From contig JAVXMY010000001.1 of assembly GCA_036646055.1 (NCBI GenBank), positions 62,001 through 126,000 of the forward strand: a DNA stretch of 64,000 nucleotides, given 5' to 3'. The translations under genes and the position numbers were made by a program. Shown in pieces: positions 62,232 to 64,000 of this stretch. The stretch's first letter is position 1, and the number at the start of each line of letters is the position of its first letter. This stretch comes from JAVWMQ01 sp036646055. GTDB taxonomy: Bacteria > Bacillota > Clostridia > Peptostreptococcales > Anaerovoracaceae. The notes beneath the pieces are model-generated. The model saw nothing but the letters and a program-made list of their open reading frames with translations, made no database searches and was not told the origin of the DNA.

Positions 62232-62957
62232 TTATGGTCTAATTAACCAATTAAGCGCATCTCCAGCTTGGCTTGTAGCCTGGCTTACTTGACTTTCTAC
62301 AACTAATGTGTATTCCGCCCCAGAAAGGCCACCATTGTTTTCATCAACCTCAGATACGTTTTTATAAAAAGTTGATCCTTCTGGTATTTCCTTTACTGCA
62401 ACCCACTGAGAATTTGGATCTGTTCCCACATTATCAGCTGCTGGTCTAGCTTTTGCTTTTGTGTAGTATAGTTTATTTACATGGCTCCCCATGTCTATAC
62501 CATTATTTAATGTAATACTTCTTAATACTGGGCTACTTGTTTTCCCTGGAGTTAACTTTTTGTTTAGATAATAAAATCCGTCTCCTCCAAGAGTCCACTC
62601 TGTCTCATTTAAATTTTTTATGACAGGTGAAGCATTAGTAAATCCAGGCTCCCCTGAATTGTAACTATAACCACTAATAGGTTTACCGTTTCTAGACCAT
62701 GATTCTGAAAACTTTACTCTTGCCCACAAATTATAGTCACCTGTATTTACTACACTTACTTCTTTAGTAACTGTTTCACCAGATGTCCAATTATCCTTAG
62801 GTGTAAATTTTTCAATAGTCTTAGAACCGTATTGTCCTGTACCATTTCCAAAAACATTATTAACTGCCATAGTGCTAGAGAAAAACGCTAATGTTCCAGA
62901 CATTAAGAGTAATGCTACTAAACCACTGATAATAATCAGTTTTCTGTTATTTTTCAT
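62232..62957 (-). CDS. TasA/camelysin-like fibre protein
   Basis: A 241-residue exported protein with a SipW-type signal sequence (IIISGLVALLLMSGTLAFFSSTMAVNNVFG). The mature N-terminus has TIEKFTPKDNWTSGETVTKEVSVVNTGD, the motif also found in the genes on both sides. The remainder is a beta-rich single domain resembling TasA/CalY. No anchor is present. It lies 17 nt upstream of sipW and about 110 nt downstream of the longer paralogue. Confidence 0.82.
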   Translation of the reverse strand: MKNNRKLIIISGLVALLLMSGTLAFFSSTMAVNNVFGNGTGQYGSKTIEKFTPKDNWTSGETVTKEVSVVNTGDYNLWARVKFSESWSRNGKPISGYSYNSGEPGFTNASPVIKNLNETEWTLGGDGFYYLNKKLTPGKTSSPVLRSITLNNGIDMGSHVNKLYYTKAKARPAADNVGTDPNSQWVAVKEIPEGSTFYKNVSEVDENNGGLSGAEYTLVVESQVSQATSQAGDALNWLIRP

Positions 62958-63067
62958 TTTTCATCTCCTTCTAGCGTAATCTTCCTTATCAATTAACATA
63001 GCAAAGGCAAGAAACAGCTCTCTTGCTGCCCTTGTCCTTCGCCTCTGTTTATTGATTATTATTTACC

Positions 63068-63847
63068 CTAGTATTTAATTGCCCAGCCTTCTTTAACTGC
63101 ACTTGGTACATCTGTTCCAAATGTTGCTTTAACTGCAGCTTCAGAAACCTGAACTGTATCAGCTGTAATTGTTAATGTGTAAGTAGCATCTGAATATCCT
63201 AGATTTGAAGTTCTCTTAACTTCTGTTTTGTTAAAAGTTGCACCTTCTGGAACTTTATTTCCTTCAGCAACTAACCAGTTAGTTACAGCATCAATATTAT
63301 CAACAGCATCTTTTGTATAGTAGTGAATTGTTTCATATTCACCCATATCAGCAGCTTCGCCAAGCTTAACAGCGTCTAATAAAGCTGAAGTTGTTTCTCC
63401 TGCTTTTAATACATTGTTGTAGTAGAAGTAACCTGAAGCACTTTTAGTCCAATCACTAGCGTTAACTAATTTCTTTTCAACTAAAGTTCCATCAGTATCA
63501 ATTAATCCATCTGTTGCAACGTCCTGCTTAATAGCATTACTTGTAACTAAAGCATCATTTGTCTTGATAGTCTGGTCATTTCTAACCCATTTTTCTTCCA
63601 TCTTTACACGAACAACTAAATCTGTGTTTTCAGTATTCTTTACCATAACATCTTTATTTGTTTCCATTCCAGGTTCCCACTTTTCAGCTGGCGGTGTAAA
63701 TTTTTCAACTAATGTTGCACCATATTTCCCTGTGTTAAATTCATTATCTACAGACATAGTCTGTGAGAAGTAAGCTACAGATCCACCTACAACCATTACT
63801 GCAATTAATCCTACAATACCTACTTTTGTTTTTTTGTTCTTAATCAT
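63068..63847 (-). CDS. TasA/camelysin-like fibre protein (putative major subunit)
   Basis: A 259-residue exported protein. The signal sequence (VGIVGLIAVMVVGGSVAYFSQTMSVDNEF) is the SipW type, with the aromatic YFS near the cleavage site. The mature part begins LVEKFTPPAEKWEPGMETNKDVMVKNTENTDLVVRVKMEEKW, the TasA-family strand arrangement, and ends EGWAIKY. The gap to the next gene contains a hairpin, a common way to make the first subunit more abundant than downstream genes. The subunit role is inferred. Confidence 0.83.
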   Translation of the reverse strand: MIKNKKTKVGIVGLIAVMVVGGSVAYFSQTMSVDNEFNTGKYGATLVEKFTPPAEKWEPGMETNKDVMVKNTENTDLVVRVKMEEKWVRNDQTIKTNDALVTSNAIKQDVATDGLIDTDGTLVEKKLVNASDWTKSASGYFYYNNVLKAGETTSALLDAVKLGEAADMGEYETIHYYTKDAVDNIDAVTNWLVAEGNKVPEGATFNKTEVKRTSNLGYSDATYTLTITADTVQVSEAAVKATFGTDVPSAVKEGWAIKY

Positions 63848-63929
63848 TTTTTACTCCCTTAAAATAATTTCTAGTTTAAATTTTAAAATTTTTTATTATT
63901 TATTTTTCTATCCTTTTCGGATAAATAAC

Positions 63930-64000
63930 TTATTTAATTCCGCTCCATTCTGCGGCTTCTGCCATTTCCTTGTTAGCTGGTATCATTTCACCATGAACTT
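63930..64000 (-). CDS. C-terminal fragment of a further gene at the window edge
   Basis: The minus strand reads VHGEMIPANKEMAEAAEWSGIK and a stop at 63930; the rest lies beyond the window. Position and the terminal pattern (acidic helix, then aromatic-Gly-Ile-Lys) suggest another TasA-like subunit of the same operon, but only 22 residues are visible. Confidence 0.5.
   Translation of the reverse strand, partial: VHGEMIPANKEMAEAAEWSGIK

Noticed and set aside
62958..63067. Hairpin between the two TasA-like genes considered as a terminator
   Set aside because: The stem contains wobble pairs and no T run follows on the minus strand. It may lower downstream expression but cannot be called a terminator.

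Overview
The window is about 64 kb of AT-rich chromosomal DNA from a low-GC, strictly fermentative anaerobic Firmicute, most likely a clostridial lineage. The evidence is PolC-type replication polymerase, oxygen-sensitive pyruvate formate-lyase, a reverse rubrerythrin, an A-type flavodiiron protein, AGGAGG-type ribosome binding sites and a type II-A CRISPR-Cas system. A family such as Anaerovoracaceae or Peptostreptococcaceae is a guess. No tRNA, rRNA, insertion sequence or prophage was seen.

Layout. (1) 1-8061, minus strand: a housekeeping operon pyrH-frr-uppS-cdsA-dxr-rseP-ispG-polC. PolC is cut by the window edge and lacks the usual DnaQ exonuclease insert. (2) 8195-14447: a small membrane protein, a BvgS-like hybrid kinase with a separate Hpt protein, a secreted C39-like protein and a DUF1836 regulator. 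(3) 14508-24876: an acyl-CoA synthetase, a HAD phosphatase, a pflA-pflB operon behind a ZTP riboswitch, an EFR-type ferredoxin protein, aminopeptidase P, a flavin reductase-rubredoxin fusion and a DUF3089 hydrolase. (4) 24925-34351: an ABC importer with permease and ATPase fused, a glycine-riboswitch-controlled Na+/Ala-Gly symporter, a HAD phosphatase plus cupin, and sbcDC. (5) 34474-43252: reverse rubrerythrin, an exported protein, a Na+/H+ antiporter, two GNATs, an M20 peptidase plus YfcC transporter operon with a divergent RpiR regulator, and a 5'-truncated pgeF. (6) 43500-52775: a complete type II-A CRISPR-Cas locus (cas9-cas1-cas2-csn2, tracrRNA, 36-spacer array), bracketed by two copies of one hairpin. 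(7) 52821-57058: flavodiiron protein FprA, an acyl-CoA dehydrogenase-EtfA-rubredoxin fusion, a macrodomain protein and a YbjQ-family protein. (8) 57207-64000: a surface-fibre operon with TasA/camelysin-like proteins, a dedicated SipW-type signal peptidase and a VWA adhesin.

How the parts work together. Rubredoxin domains recur: free-standing in reverse rubrerythrin, fused to a flavin reductase, and fused to an acyl-CoA dehydrogenase directly upstream of FprA. This suggests NAD(P)H- and perhaps acyl-CoA-derived electrons are used to reduce O2, NO or peroxide. The CRISPR locus looks functional: Cas9 catalytic residues are intact, the tracrRNA has its own promoter and terminator, the leader-anchor heptamer sits at the first repeat, and a degenerate repeat marks the old end. 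The most unusual items are the dehydrogenase-EtfA-rubredoxin fusion, the TasA/SipW/VWA operon, the exonuclease-less PolC, and a Cas9 whose PAM-reading arginines appear to be replaced by a glutamine-rich segment.
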